Assembly (NCBI RefSeq): GCF_040932035.1
Contig: NZ_JBFRBB010000002.1
Span: forward strand, 124,001-188,000
DNA length: 64,000 nucleotides
Source of the DNA: Hoeflea_A sp040932035
Lineage (GTDB): Bacteria > Pseudomonadota > Alphaproteobacteria > Rhizobiales > Rhizobiaceae
Direction: 5' to 3'
The notes beneath the pieces were generated by a model. The model searched no databases. It had not been told where the DNA came from and worked only from the letters and a program-made list of their open reading frames with translations. Positions 15,992-22,534 of this stretch are shown piece by piece. Position 1 is the first letter of the stretch. Every line of letters begins with the position of its first letter. The position numbers and the translations under genes are program-made.

Positions 15992-16624
15992 TTAATCTTC
16001 CCGCTGCACCGAATAAACGACTCTCCCGACGATCCTTACCGTATCGCCGTTGGCACCGCCGATCTCGATCGGCTGCTGGTGGCGCGGATCCGTTGATTCG
16101 GGCATCAGCCAGAGATTGCCGGCCTCGTCCTGGATGAGCGTCTTGATCGTCGCCTCGCGCAGGCCGTCGGCGCGCTCACGCTCGACGATGTAGCGTTTGC
16201 CGACCTCAATATCCTGCTCCGTTTCAATTGTGTCCGTAAAGACCACAACAGTGCCTTCCGGATAGCGCTTGTTCATTGATGGTCCGCGGGTTTCAGCGCC
16301 GTAGAGATTGTAGTTCCGGTATTGGGGATCATCTGGAACCGCTACATCGTACCAGCTGCCTTCTTCCCATTCATAGCTTTCAGAATACACGCCGGCTTCG
16401 ACATGGGCGCGGACATGGATCATGCGCGTTTTGCTTATGCCGGTGATAAAATCGCCCGGTTCGCAGTGAAGCAAATCCGCCAATTGGTTCATGCGGGACA
16501 AGGTCAATTCGACCTTCTGATTCTCCAGGCGATTGTAGTTTGCGACGTCTATGCCAAGGGCATTGGCGACATCGGATTGCGATAACCCTCGGGATTTTCT
16601 GATTTTTTTCAGTTGTTCAGTCAT
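15992..16624 (-). CDS. Prophage repressor (CI-like, XRE HTH + S24 peptidase)
   Basis: A 210-residue lysogeny repressor. Residues ~5-60 are an XRE helix-turn-helix (RGLSQSDVANALGIDVANYN). The linker holds a candidate Ala77-Gly78 self-cleavage bond (VEAGVY). The S24 domain has Ser116 (RGPSMNKR) and Lys161 (TIKTLI), the catalytic dyad of LexA/CI proteins, so the SOS response should inactivate it. The start at 16624 is at the natural HTH N-terminus; an earlier in-frame ATG at 16675 lies in the operator. It is divergent from the Cro-like gene and followed by DUF2806. Confidence 0.92.
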   Translation of the reverse strand: MTEQLKKIRKSRGLSQSDVANALGIDVANYNRLENQKVELTLSRMNQLADLLHCEPGDFITGISKTRMIHVRAHVEAGVYSESYEWEEGSWYDVAVPDDPQYRNYNLYGAETRGPSMNKRYPEGTVVVFTDTIETEQDIEVGKRYIVERERADGLREATIKTLIQDEAGNLWLMPESTDPRHQQPIEIGGANGDTVRIVGRVVYSVQRED

Positions 16625-16659
16625 CGGTGACTTATAGCGATTTCCGTCAAATCCCTGAA

Positions 16660-16674
16660 TGACGGAAAACGTCA
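16660..16674. promoter_or_regulatory. Repressor operator OR2 (TGACG-N5-CGTCA)
   Basis: TGACGGAAAACGTCA is a perfect-arm inverted repeat 36 bp upstream of the repressor start. It is identical to OR1 at 16694 and 34 bp from it centre-to-centre. A further half site CCGTCA occurs at 16644-16649. Confidence 0.8.
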
Positions 16675-16682
16675 TGCTTGGC

Positions 16683-16711
16683 TTGACAAAAAATGACGGA
16701 AAACGTCATAT
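16683..16711 (+). promoter_or_regulatory. Right early promoter (PR-like)
   Basis: TTGACA (16683-16688) and TCATAT (16706-16711) are separated by 17 bp. Transcription would start at about 16718-16719, which is the A of the Cro-like ATG, so the mRNA may be leaderless; no ribosome site is visible. OR1 covers the spacer and the first 3 bases of the -10. Confidence 0.7.
16694..16708. promoter_or_regulatory. Repressor operator OR1 (TGACG-N5-CGTCA)
   Basis: TGACGGAAAACGTCA, identical to OR2, overlaps the right-promoter spacer and -10. A half site TGACG follows at 16713-16717. Confidence 0.8.
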
Positions 16712-16718
16712 ATGACGC

Positions 16719-16958
16719 ATGCGATTGAAAGAATGGCGACTCACGCAAAAACTGACACTTGCTGACTGCGCTGCCGCACTTGGTTGCAATGGCGCTCGCA
16801 CTTATCAGCGATACGAAGACGGCATGCACCGCACCGATGCGCTGTTTGTTGAAGCCATCGTCGAACTGACCGATGGCGCGGTCACCGCCCAGGACATGCA
16901 CGAAACGCGGCTGGAATGGCTGAAAGCCAACGGGCGGGGAGAACCCGCCCATGTCTAG
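16719..16958 (+). CDS. Cro-like helix-turn-helix regulator
   Basis: A 79-residue DNA-binding protein (LTQKLTLADCAAALGCNGAR is the HTH, residues ~8-27). It is the first gene of the rightward early operon, divergent from the repressor and starting within the operator region, the position of lambda cro. No Shine-Dalgarno sequence precedes the ATG, consistent with leaderless translation. Confidence 0.85.
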   Translation: MRLKEWRLTQKLTLADCAAALGCNGARTYQRYEDGMHRTDALFVEAIVELTDGAVTAQDMHETRLEWLKANGRGEPAHV

Positions 16959-16980
16959 ATTGTCCTCACGCCATGAAACG

Positions 16981-17058
16981 CGCTCACGGCCGCACGCGGC
17001 TTCGCCGCTGGCCTTCGCGGGAGCGCCCGAAAAGTCGGGCGGCGGGCGGTCGCCCGCT
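16981..17058 (+). repeat. Three-hairpin structured repeat, copy B
   Basis: Intergenic copy between the Cro-like and CII-like genes. Hairpin I GCGGC-TTC-GCCGC (16996-17008); hairpin II GCCCG-AAAAGT-CGGGC (17025-17040); hairpin III GCGGGC-GGTC-GCCCGC (17042-17057). All three stems are perfect. The rest of the 209-bp gap up to 17168 holds no gene. Confidence 0.75.
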
Positions 17059-17167
17059 GCGCCTTCGGCTTTGCTCTTTTCCCTCTCCATGCCCGCCAGA
17101 CTGACAAAGCGGGGCGGTGAAGTCTGCGAAAATATTTCAATAAATCTTGGGCGGGGGGTGATGCGGC

Positions 17168-17635
17168 ATGTCAACCGGACGTGGCCTTAGCAAGGAAGAA
17201 GCCGCCCGCGTGATCAAAACGGCTCTGCGCCGCGCGACCCGGCTCTATGGCGGGGCGGTGGGGCTCTCCATCGACCTGGAACTTAGCCAGTCGCATCTTT
17301 CGAAGTGCCAGAATCCAAACGAACGGGAAATCCTGCCGGCGCATCTGCTGCTGGTGATCGACAGCCTGATCGGCTCACCGGTGATCATCGACGCGATGGC
17401 GCGCGAGCTCGGCTACCGGCTGGTTCGCCAGGAGGCAACCGAAGAATGCAGCCTCGACATGTCCGATCTGTTGCGGTTCGTCGGCGTCAGCGGCGATCTC
17501 GCGCAGAAATTCAGCCAGTTCCTGGCGGATGGCGAGATTGACAACGCAGAAGCGCCCGTCGCGCACGCCATCATCGAACTGGTGATCTCGCACCTTCGCA
17601 CCATGCAGGACAAGCTGCCGGGGGGCGGGCGATGA
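17168..17635 (+). CDS. CII-like phage regulatory protein
   Basis: A 155-residue protein of the phage CII type: an N-terminal part with an HTH-like region (YGGAVGLSIDLELSQSHLSK), then a helical C-terminus (LLRFVGVSGDLAQKFSQFLA). It follows Cro in the rightward operon as CII follows cro in lambda, and probably influences the lysis-lysogeny choice. A GGGGGG purine run lies upstream of the ATG. It overlaps the next gene by 4 bp (ATGA). Confidence 0.7.
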   Translation: MSTGRGLSKEEAARVIKTALRRATRLYGGAVGLSIDLELSQSHLSKCQNPNEREILPAHLLLVIDSLIGSPVIIDAMARELGYRLVRQEATEECSLDMSDLLRFVGVSGDLAQKFSQFLADGEIDNAEAPVAHAIIELVISHLRTMQDKLPGGGR

Positions 17636-18207
17636 AACCGCTGACCGACCGCATGGTTCATCTCTATACCGTCCGCCGCTGGAGTTATCAGCGGATCGCC
17701 GACGCGCTTGGCGTGACAAAGGGTGTTGTCGCCGGCGAATTCAACCGCCTGCGGGCGCGCGAAACCGGATCGAAGGCGCGGCGCGCACTGCTATCGGCGG
17801 ATCCGCGCAAAGCCCCGGACGGCCGGGACGGCGATTTTTATATTCCGGGTCCGCCGCAGGGCGCGATCCGCGACCATGCTGTTCGCCCGCTGCCGGATCC
17901 CGGCGCCAATGAGATCCTTTCTCCCGATCCGATCCGCTTTACCGATATCGATGGCGATCTGCGCTGCCGCTTTCCGATCGGTGGAGCGGGCCGGGACCTG
18001 GTCTGCTGCGGCGGCGCCGTCGCGCGGCCCGGGGCGGAAGGCAAATCGGGAATTTATTGCGGCCACCATGTTCATGCGTCTTCAAGAGGGTCTTCTGCCC
18101 TCACGCCGCACGCGCCTTCGGCGCTGGCTCCGGGCGGGGCGGGCGAAAAGTCGCCCGGCGGGCGGTCGCCCGCTTGCATGAACGGGGGTAATGGTGAGCG
18201 AAGCTGA
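17632..18207 (+). CDS. Phage GcrA-like transcriptional regulator with repeat-derived tail
   Basis: A 191-residue protein with the architecture of alphaproteobacterial GcrA: an N-terminal HTH (SYQRIADALGVTKGVVAGEF) followed by a basic linker and a C-terminal Cys/His segment, CRFPIG...CCGGAV...YCGHHV (~109-150), matching the FP(I)G...FCG...YC..H pattern that contacts sigma70. Residues ~156-181 come from structured repeat copy C and are unlikely to belong to the fold. Host GcrA activates promoters marked by CcrM methylation, so this protein may redirect host RNA polymerase. It overlaps the methyltransferase gene by 17 bp. Confidence 0.7.
   Translation: MKPLTDRMVHLYTVRRWSYQRIADALGVTKGVVAGEFNRLRARETGSKARRALLSADPRKAPDGRDGDFYIPGPPQGAIRDHAVRPLPDPGANEILSPDPIRFTDIDGDLRCRFPIGGAGRDLVCCGGAVARPGAEGKSGIYCGHHVHASSRGSSALTPHAPSALAPGGAGEKSPGGRSPACMNGGNGERS
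18099..18173 (+). repeat. Three-hairpin structured repeat, copy C
   Basis: Hairpin I GCGCC-TTC-GGCGC (18112-18124); II GGGCG-AAAAGT-CGCCC (18141-18156); III GCGGGC-GGTC-GCCCGC (18158-18173). It encodes the tail of the GcrA-like protein, and the next gene starts 18 bp after it. Confidence 0.75.
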
Positions 18208-19321
18208 GATCCAGACCCCCGCCGTTGTCTCCGACGCTTCCGACCTTGCCGCCGTCATCGAGCGGGCGCGGGCGTGTCTGACCGATGGCGATGTATTGGC
18301 GGCGAAAATGCTGGCCGCGGCGGCTTACGACCAGGCGAAGGTGGCGCAGCGGTTCGCCGCCGGCGAAGGGCTGATCCGCAAGGCGCATCAGCTGCAAGGC
18401 GATGCGCTGCTGATCGAGAGTCGCGCCAAGATCCGCATCGCCGACGAATACGACGCGGCCCAGACAGCGGGGGAGGCCTCCAAAGGGGGGCCACGGCGAA
18501 ACGTTCCCGACGGGAACGTTTTTACCGCATCCGAAGCGGGGCTTTCCCGAAAGGAAATTTTTGAGGCGCGCAAGCTGCGCGATGCCGAGCGCGGTGCGCC
18601 GGGCATTGTCGAGCGCGCGATTGCCGTTCGATTGGAGCAGGGTCTGGAGCCGACAAAAGCCAGCCTTCGCCACTCGATCGGCACGCGCACGGCGAGCAAA
18701 GAGGAGCGCGGCAACAATCTCTATGAAACGCCGCCGGAGGCGACGCATGCGCTTTTGACCGTCGAGCGGTTCACTGCCCACGTGCTGGAACCGGCGGTGG
18801 GCCGCGGGGCGATCCTGCGGGTGCTCGAGGATGCCGGCTATGCCGTCGATATCGCCGACAAGATCGATTACGGCACGGCGACAAGCGACGGGGTTGTCCA
18901 GGACGTTGCCGATTTCCTCAAATCGACCGCCGGCGAGGCGCGCGACATCGTCACCAACCCGCCCTATGGCGAGGCCATGAACGCCTTCATCGCCCATGCG
19001 CTGCGCGCCCACCGGCCGCGCAAGATGGCGATGCTGCTCAACTGGAACGCCTATTGCGGCTTTGAGGATGAAGACCGAAATTTCTGGCTCGACGAATGGA
19101 AGCCGGCGCGGATATGGGCGTTCTCCCGCCGCCTGCCGATGATGCACCGCGACGGCTGGGACGGCCCGCGATCCACCTCGCAGATGAATACGGCCTGGCT
19201 GGTTTGGGAACGGGCGATTTTTTCTGACGAAATGCCATACGGCGACATGACGGTGACCAACCGGATCGACTGGCAGGTTCAAGCGGATCTGCCGGTGCTG
19301 GAACCGGAGGGGGCGGGATGA
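18191..19321 (+). CDS. Orphan phage DNA adenine methyltransferase-like protein
   Basis: A 376-residue protein. The C-terminal half is a Rossmann methyltransferase: LEPAVGRGAIL near residue 198 (SAM-binding motif I) and NPPY near residue 256 (catalytic motif IV of N6-adenine enzymes). The N-terminal ~130 residues are helical and resemble phage/plasmid leader domains (LIRKAHQLQGDALLIESRAK). No restriction enzyme lies nearby, so the role is probably self-protection or regulation. GGGGGTA precedes the ATG. A perfect hairpin lies inside the gene at 18499-18521. Confidence 0.72.
   Translation: MVSEAEIQTPAVVSDASDLAAVIERARACLTDGDVLAAKMLAAAAYDQAKVAQRFAAGEGLIRKAHQLQGDALLIESRAKIRIADEYDAAQTAGEASKGGPRRNVPDGNVFTASEAGLSRKEIFEARKLRDAERGAPGIVERAIAVRLEQGLEPTKASLRHSIGTRTASKEERGNNLYETPPEATHALLTVERFTAHVLEPAVGRGAILRVLEDAGYAVDIADKIDYGTATSDGVVQDVADFLKSTAGEARDIVTNPPYGEAMNAFIAHALRAHRPRKMAMLLNWNAYCGFEDEDRNFWLDEWKPARIWAFSRRLPMMHRDGWDGPRSTSQMNTAWLVWERAIFSDEMPYGDMTVTNRIDWQVQADLPVLEPEGAG
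18499..18521. other. Intragenic terminator-like palindrome
   Basis: AAACGTTCCC and GGGAACGTTT form a perfect 10-bp stem with a 3-nt loop and two further Ts, inside the methyltransferase coding region (encoding NVPDGNVF). Confidence 0.5.
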
Positions 19322-19329
19322 TCAATGGG

Positions 19330-20577
19330 TTAATCCGATTGCCGCATTGCAAAACTTGTCAATTCGTATGCAGCCTCGCTAATGGACTCGAGTTTGTCTC
19401 CGATGATGTCCAAAATCATGGCGTCAGGGGGATTGGATTCCAGAAAATAACACTCCTTTACATCCGGCGGGTTCAGCCCATCGCGGAGTTGCCGAATATC
19501 CATGATTCTGTCTCGATATTTGCATCCGGAGAAGTCGCACCGGTTAAAGCGGTTGTAATAAAGCAGGTGCTGATTAGTGATCTGAACTTTGCAATGTGCG
19601 ATGTAGCAGGTGCTAAAGGTCCATTCTTCAAAATCGGTTTTATTGGCTTCGATATCGGTGCCAATGAATTTTACGTTGCTAAATCTGAACAGAGTCCACC
19701 CGGTGTCACGGAAGCTTTCGCCCCGAATTTCGGCGCCCGAGTAACTTACAAAACCAACTCCGGTTATCAGTTTCCAGCCGGGCTCGTCTTCCGGTGCAAC
19801 GGTGATTTCGTTCTCTTCGCATTCAAAATACAACTCCCGCGCAGCATAGACTTCGTTTCTTGCACACGCAGCCAATGCCAATCTGGCGGAATCAAACAAA
19901 CCTGTTTCTTTCAGGTGATTGTGGCGGAATCTCTGGCCTATAAAACCAGCCAGCAGATTTGCCGCTGGAGTGGAAAACCGCTCGTCCGCCGAAACAGCGA
20001 GGGCTTCAAGTGTGACAACACCTGCTTCAGCTTTGGCTGGATCTTCGTCAGCAACAAGTTCTGCTCCTCTTTGCAATTGTGCCGCAAGATTGTTCGATTG
20101 AAGGGCCAGCAAATTGTGCTGAGCAGTTCGCGCCTGGCGAACAGCAATCGTGCCGCGCCATATAGTCGTGACGAAGGTAACAATAGCTACGTAAAAGATC
20201 ACAAAATAGGAAAGGCTACGCCAGAAATCTGTGCCGGACAGCGGTCTTTCGGTCCAAAAAAAATAAACCAACCCGAGTGTTACTATTCCGGTGGCTACGG
20301 TCGTGATGATTATCGCCGGAACTGGAATTTCTCGGCCTGCGACAGCGCGTTGCCGGTTTTGAAATGCGATAACAACAACTACCATTGCAACGAAACTGAT
20401 CGCTACGCTTGTCCCAATTTCTATAGGGATGCCGTCGGACACGAGCCACGCAACAAAGACCGCCAACGATACGCCGCCAAATCCCGCCAACACATCACGC
20501 ATTGCCTTCAATCTATCCCCTCTACTACCAGTTGTGCGCGAAACAATACCGGCAAACGGTGGCAACTGCCAATTCAT
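19330..20577 (-). CDS. Membrane-anchored pentapeptide-like protein, antisense cassette 1
   Basis: A 415-residue protein (390 if the ATG at 20502, which has GAAGG upstream, is used). Several hydrophobic segments occupy the first ~150 residues (SLAVFVAWLVSDG, AISFVAMVVVVIAF, IIITTVATGIVTLGLVYFF, FVIFYVAIVTFVTTIW). A helical block (LQRGAELVADEDPAKAEAGV...TLEALAVS) follows, then a pentapeptide-like beta-helix region (FRFSNVKFIGTDIEANKTDF). It shares this layout and block with the gene at 22535. It opposes the rightward early operon and looks AT-rich. Function unknown; phage exclusion is a guess. Confidence 0.7.
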   Translation of the reverse strand: MNWQLPPFAGIVSRTTGSRGDRLKAMRDVLAGFGGVSLAVFVAWLVSDGIPIEIGTSVAISFVAMVVVVIAFQNRQRAVAGREIPVPAIIITTVATGIVTLGLVYFFWTERPLSGTDFWRSLSYFVIFYVAIVTFVTTIWRGTIAVRQARTAQHNLLALQSNNLAAQLQRGAELVADEDPAKAEAGVVTLEALAVSADERFSTPAANLLAGFIGQRFRHNHLKETGLFDSARLALAACARNEVYAARELYFECEENEITVAPEDEPGWKLITGVGFVSYSGAEIRGESFRDTGWTLFRFSNVKFIGTDIEANKTDFEEWTFSTCYIAHCKVQITNQHLLYYNRFNRCDFSGCKYRDRIMDIRQLRDGLNPPDVKECYFLESNPPDAMILDIIGDKLESISEAAYELTSFAMRQSD

Positions 20578-20600
20578 TATCCGGTTGAAGGGGCTATCTC

Positions 20601-21092
20601 ATGAAGCCACGCCCCGATTTCTCGCCCCTGGTACTGGCCGGCTTCCTGCAAATCCGACTCGGCGGACTGCATTGCCGGCACGGCAAGGTGCTCGAAACCT
20701 GTTCAACGTGCCGCCGCAACTATCTGATCGAACTCAGGAAAAACGCGGACATCACCGAAAGACAACTGGACTCGGCATTGCATGGCCGGCTGCGCCAGGC
20801 GGCGGCGCGCGAACGGCTCTGGGCAGCGCTGAACTGCGCGCCGCCGGACCACGGAATCCGGCTTCTTTCGAACGGGCAACAGTGTTCTGTCCTCACGCCG
20901 TGCGCACCTGCGGCGCTGGCTCCGGACGGGGCGGCTGAAAAGTCAGCCGGGCCGCAGTCGCGGCCTTTGGATTTGCATCAATCAAACGCTGCCGACCGGC
21001 AGCCGGGCGACTTTTCGCCCGCGTCCGCGCAGGCCAGCCGCGACAGCGGCGTTACGGCCGTGAGCGCAAATTCCAAAGGAATGAAATCATGA
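20601..21092 (+). CDS. Hypothetical early phage protein with a tail built from two repeats
   Basis: A 163-residue protein. Only residues 1-96 look native, with a possible zinc motif (HCRHGKVLETCSTCRR) near residue 25 and a helix after it. Residues ~97-122 and 130-155 are encoded by repeat copies D and E in opposite orientations. It overlaps the next gene by 4 bp, so the frame through both repeats has been kept open. Function unknown. Confidence 0.6.
   Translation: MKPRPDFSPLVLAGFLQIRLGGLHCRHGKVLETCSTCRRNYLIELRKNADITERQLDSALHGRLRQAAARERLWAALNCAPPDHGIRLLSNGQQCSVLTPCAPAALAPDGAAEKSAGPQSRPLDLHQSNAADRQPGDFSPASAQASRDSGVTAVSANSKGMKS
20891..20966 (+). repeat. Three-hairpin structured repeat, copy D
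   Basis: Hairpin I is weak (GCGC arms, 20902-20916). II GGCTG-AAAAGT-CAGCC (20933-20948) and III GGCCGC-AGTC-GCGGCC (20950-20965) are perfect. It is the most divergent copy in sequence but keeps stems II and III by paired changes. Confidence 0.7.
20988..21066 (-). repeat. Three-hairpin structured repeat, copy E (inverted)
   Basis: Opposite orientation to copy D, 21 bp away. On the minus strand: hairpin I GCCGC-TGTC-GCGGC (21037-21050), II GGGCG-AAAAGT-CGCCC (21005-21020), III GCTGCC-GGTC-GGCAGC (20988-21003), all perfect. Confidence 0.75.
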
Positions 21093-21418
21093 CCGGTTTG
21101 CAGAATTCCGAAAATCCGAGCCGCGCCGGCTTTGCCTGGCGTGCTTTCGCAAAAGCCGTTCGTGATCACCGGGCCAAGGACAGCCGCGGCCTGCGCGCCG
21201 TCGTGCCCGAAATCGGGGTGACGGTCACCGACCTGTCGCGGGCCATGGGCGGAACGCATATCGAGCCGCAAAAGGTGATCGCGATATGCGACTGGATGGA
21301 ACGCGACATCCGCGACTTCTACGTTCCGCCCGACCATATCTCACGGGCCGGATGTTTCACGTTTACCCCGGTGAAACAGGTTGAAAACACACGACAATCG
21401 AAAGGGTGTCAGTCATGA
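21089..21418 (+). CDS. Hypothetical early phage protein, possible HTH
   Basis: A 109-residue protein. The middle (VTVTDLSRAMGGTHIEPQKV) could be a Cro/CI-type helix-turn-helix; the rest is unassigned. It is coupled to both neighbours by 4-bp overlaps in the rightward early operon. Confidence 0.6.
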   Translation: MTGLQNSENPSRAGFAWRAFAKAVRDHRAKDSRGLRAVVPEIGVTVTDLSRAMGGTHIEPQKVIAICDWMERDIRDFYVPPDHISRAGCFTFTPVKQVENTRQSKGCQS

Positions 21419-21792
21419 AAAACAAACTTTCAGACCTCAACAATCATCTGTTCGCCCAACTGGAGCGTTTGTCCGACGAGGACCTGACCGGCGAACAGAT
21501 CGAGCAGGAAGTTGGACGGGCCAAGGCCATCGTCGGTGTGTCCGACCAGATCATCGAAACGGCATCGTTGCAGTTCAAGGCAGCCGAGCTTGTCGCCCGG
21601 CACGGGCGCGGCGTTTCCGGCATGATCCCCGAAACCGTAGCGGGCCGTGTGATCGAGCATAAAAAAGTCGAACGGCCATTGACTGCCGAAGAACGCGAAC
21701 AGGCGGAAGCCGACGCCCGGCGGCAAGAACGCGAGCAGGAGGAAGAGCGTGACGAATGGAAGCACCAACAAAAAGAGGCCGCGAACAAATGA
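21415..21792 (+). CDS. Hypothetical coiled-coil early phage protein
   Basis: A 125-residue helical protein with a strongly charged C-terminal coiled coil (REQEEERDEWKHQQKEA). The N-terminal part (QLERLSDEDLTGEQIEQEVG) is common in small phage proteins expressed before HNH genes. The start at 21415 forms ATGA with the preceding stop. Confidence 0.6.
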   Translation: MKNKLSDLNNHLFAQLERLSDEDLTGEQIEQEVGRAKAIVGVSDQIIETASLQFKAAELVARHGRGVSGMIPETVAGRVIEHKKVERPLTAEEREQAEADARRQEREQEEERDEWKHQQKEAANK

Positions 21793-22433
21793 AAGGCCGC
21801 TGGATTCAATACACCGATGACGAGCTGGAATTTATCGAGCAAACGTCCACCTTGCCTCGCCGTCAGGCATATGCGGCGTTCCGCGAAAAGTTCGATCGCA
21901 CGGACGTGTCGCTTAACAATTATAAGGCGCTTTGCAAGCGCAAGGGCTGGCTCACGGGCAGGACCGGGCAGTTCGTCAAGGGGGGCGTGCCGGCCAACAA
22001 GGGCAAGAAAATGCCCTACAACGCAAACAGGGCCCGTACGCAATTCAAGAAGGGCGGGATGCCTCACAACACCAAGTTCGCCGGCCACGAGCGCATTACC
22101 AGGGATGGTTACGTTGAAATCAGCGTCGAGGAAACGAACCCGCACACGGGATTTGGGCGGCGCTATGTTCAAAAGCACCGTTGGCTGTGGGAAAAGGAAA
22201 ACGGTCCCGTACCGGCTGGCCATTGCCTCAAAAGTGTAGACGGCGACAAGACTAACACCGACCCTTCGAACTGGATATGCATACCGCGCGCCTTGCTGCC
22301 GCGTCTCGCTGGCCGGTGGACGCAGGGCTACGACGAGGCCCCGGCCGAGCTTAAACCGGTGATCCTGGCAACTGCGAAACTGGAACACCGCGCCCGTGAA
22401 GAAGGACGACGCGGCCATAAGGAGACGGGATGA
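21789..22433 (+). CDS. HNH endonuclease
   Basis: A 214-residue nuclease. The HNH core begins near residue 130: HRWLWEKENGPVPAGHCLKS, then KTNTDPSNW with the conserved Asp/Asn. The N-terminal ~60 residues are HTH-like (LNNYKALCKRKGWL). The start at 21789 overlaps the preceding stop as ATGA; an earlier in-frame ATG at 21756 is less likely. It sits among replication genes rather than beside the terminase, so a homing or recombination role is as likely as packaging. Confidence 0.8.
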   Translation: MKGRWIQYTDDELEFIEQTSTLPRRQAYAAFREKFDRTDVSLNNYKALCKRKGWLTGRTGQFVKGGVPANKGKKMPYNANRARTQFKKGGMPHNTKFAGHERITRDGYVEISVEETNPHTGFGRRYVQKHRWLWEKENGPVPAGHCLKSVDGDKTNTDPSNWICIPRALLPRLAGRWTQGYDEAPAELKPVILATAKLEHRAREEGRRGHKETG

Positions 22434-22534
22434 GCCACGCTGGACATTACCGGACTGCTCGTTTTGACCGAGGCCGAAATGAGCCGGATTGTCTTCGGTT
22501 TTCGCTGTCGAAAGCGGGGAGGGGCGAGGTAATG

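Noticed and set aside
16647..17174. Minus-strand frame across the Cro-like gene and repeat copy B
   Set aside because: It runs through the operators and antisense to cro; its recognisable peptide comes only from the repeat.
18101..19282. 393-codon frame antisense to the methyltransferase gene
   Set aside because: The sense gene has SAM and NPPY motifs and operon overlaps; the antisense frame has neither.
19318..20604. 428-codon plus-strand frame over cassette 1
   Set aside because: Same reason as for cassette 2: the minus-strand gene is the paralogue with recognisable architecture.
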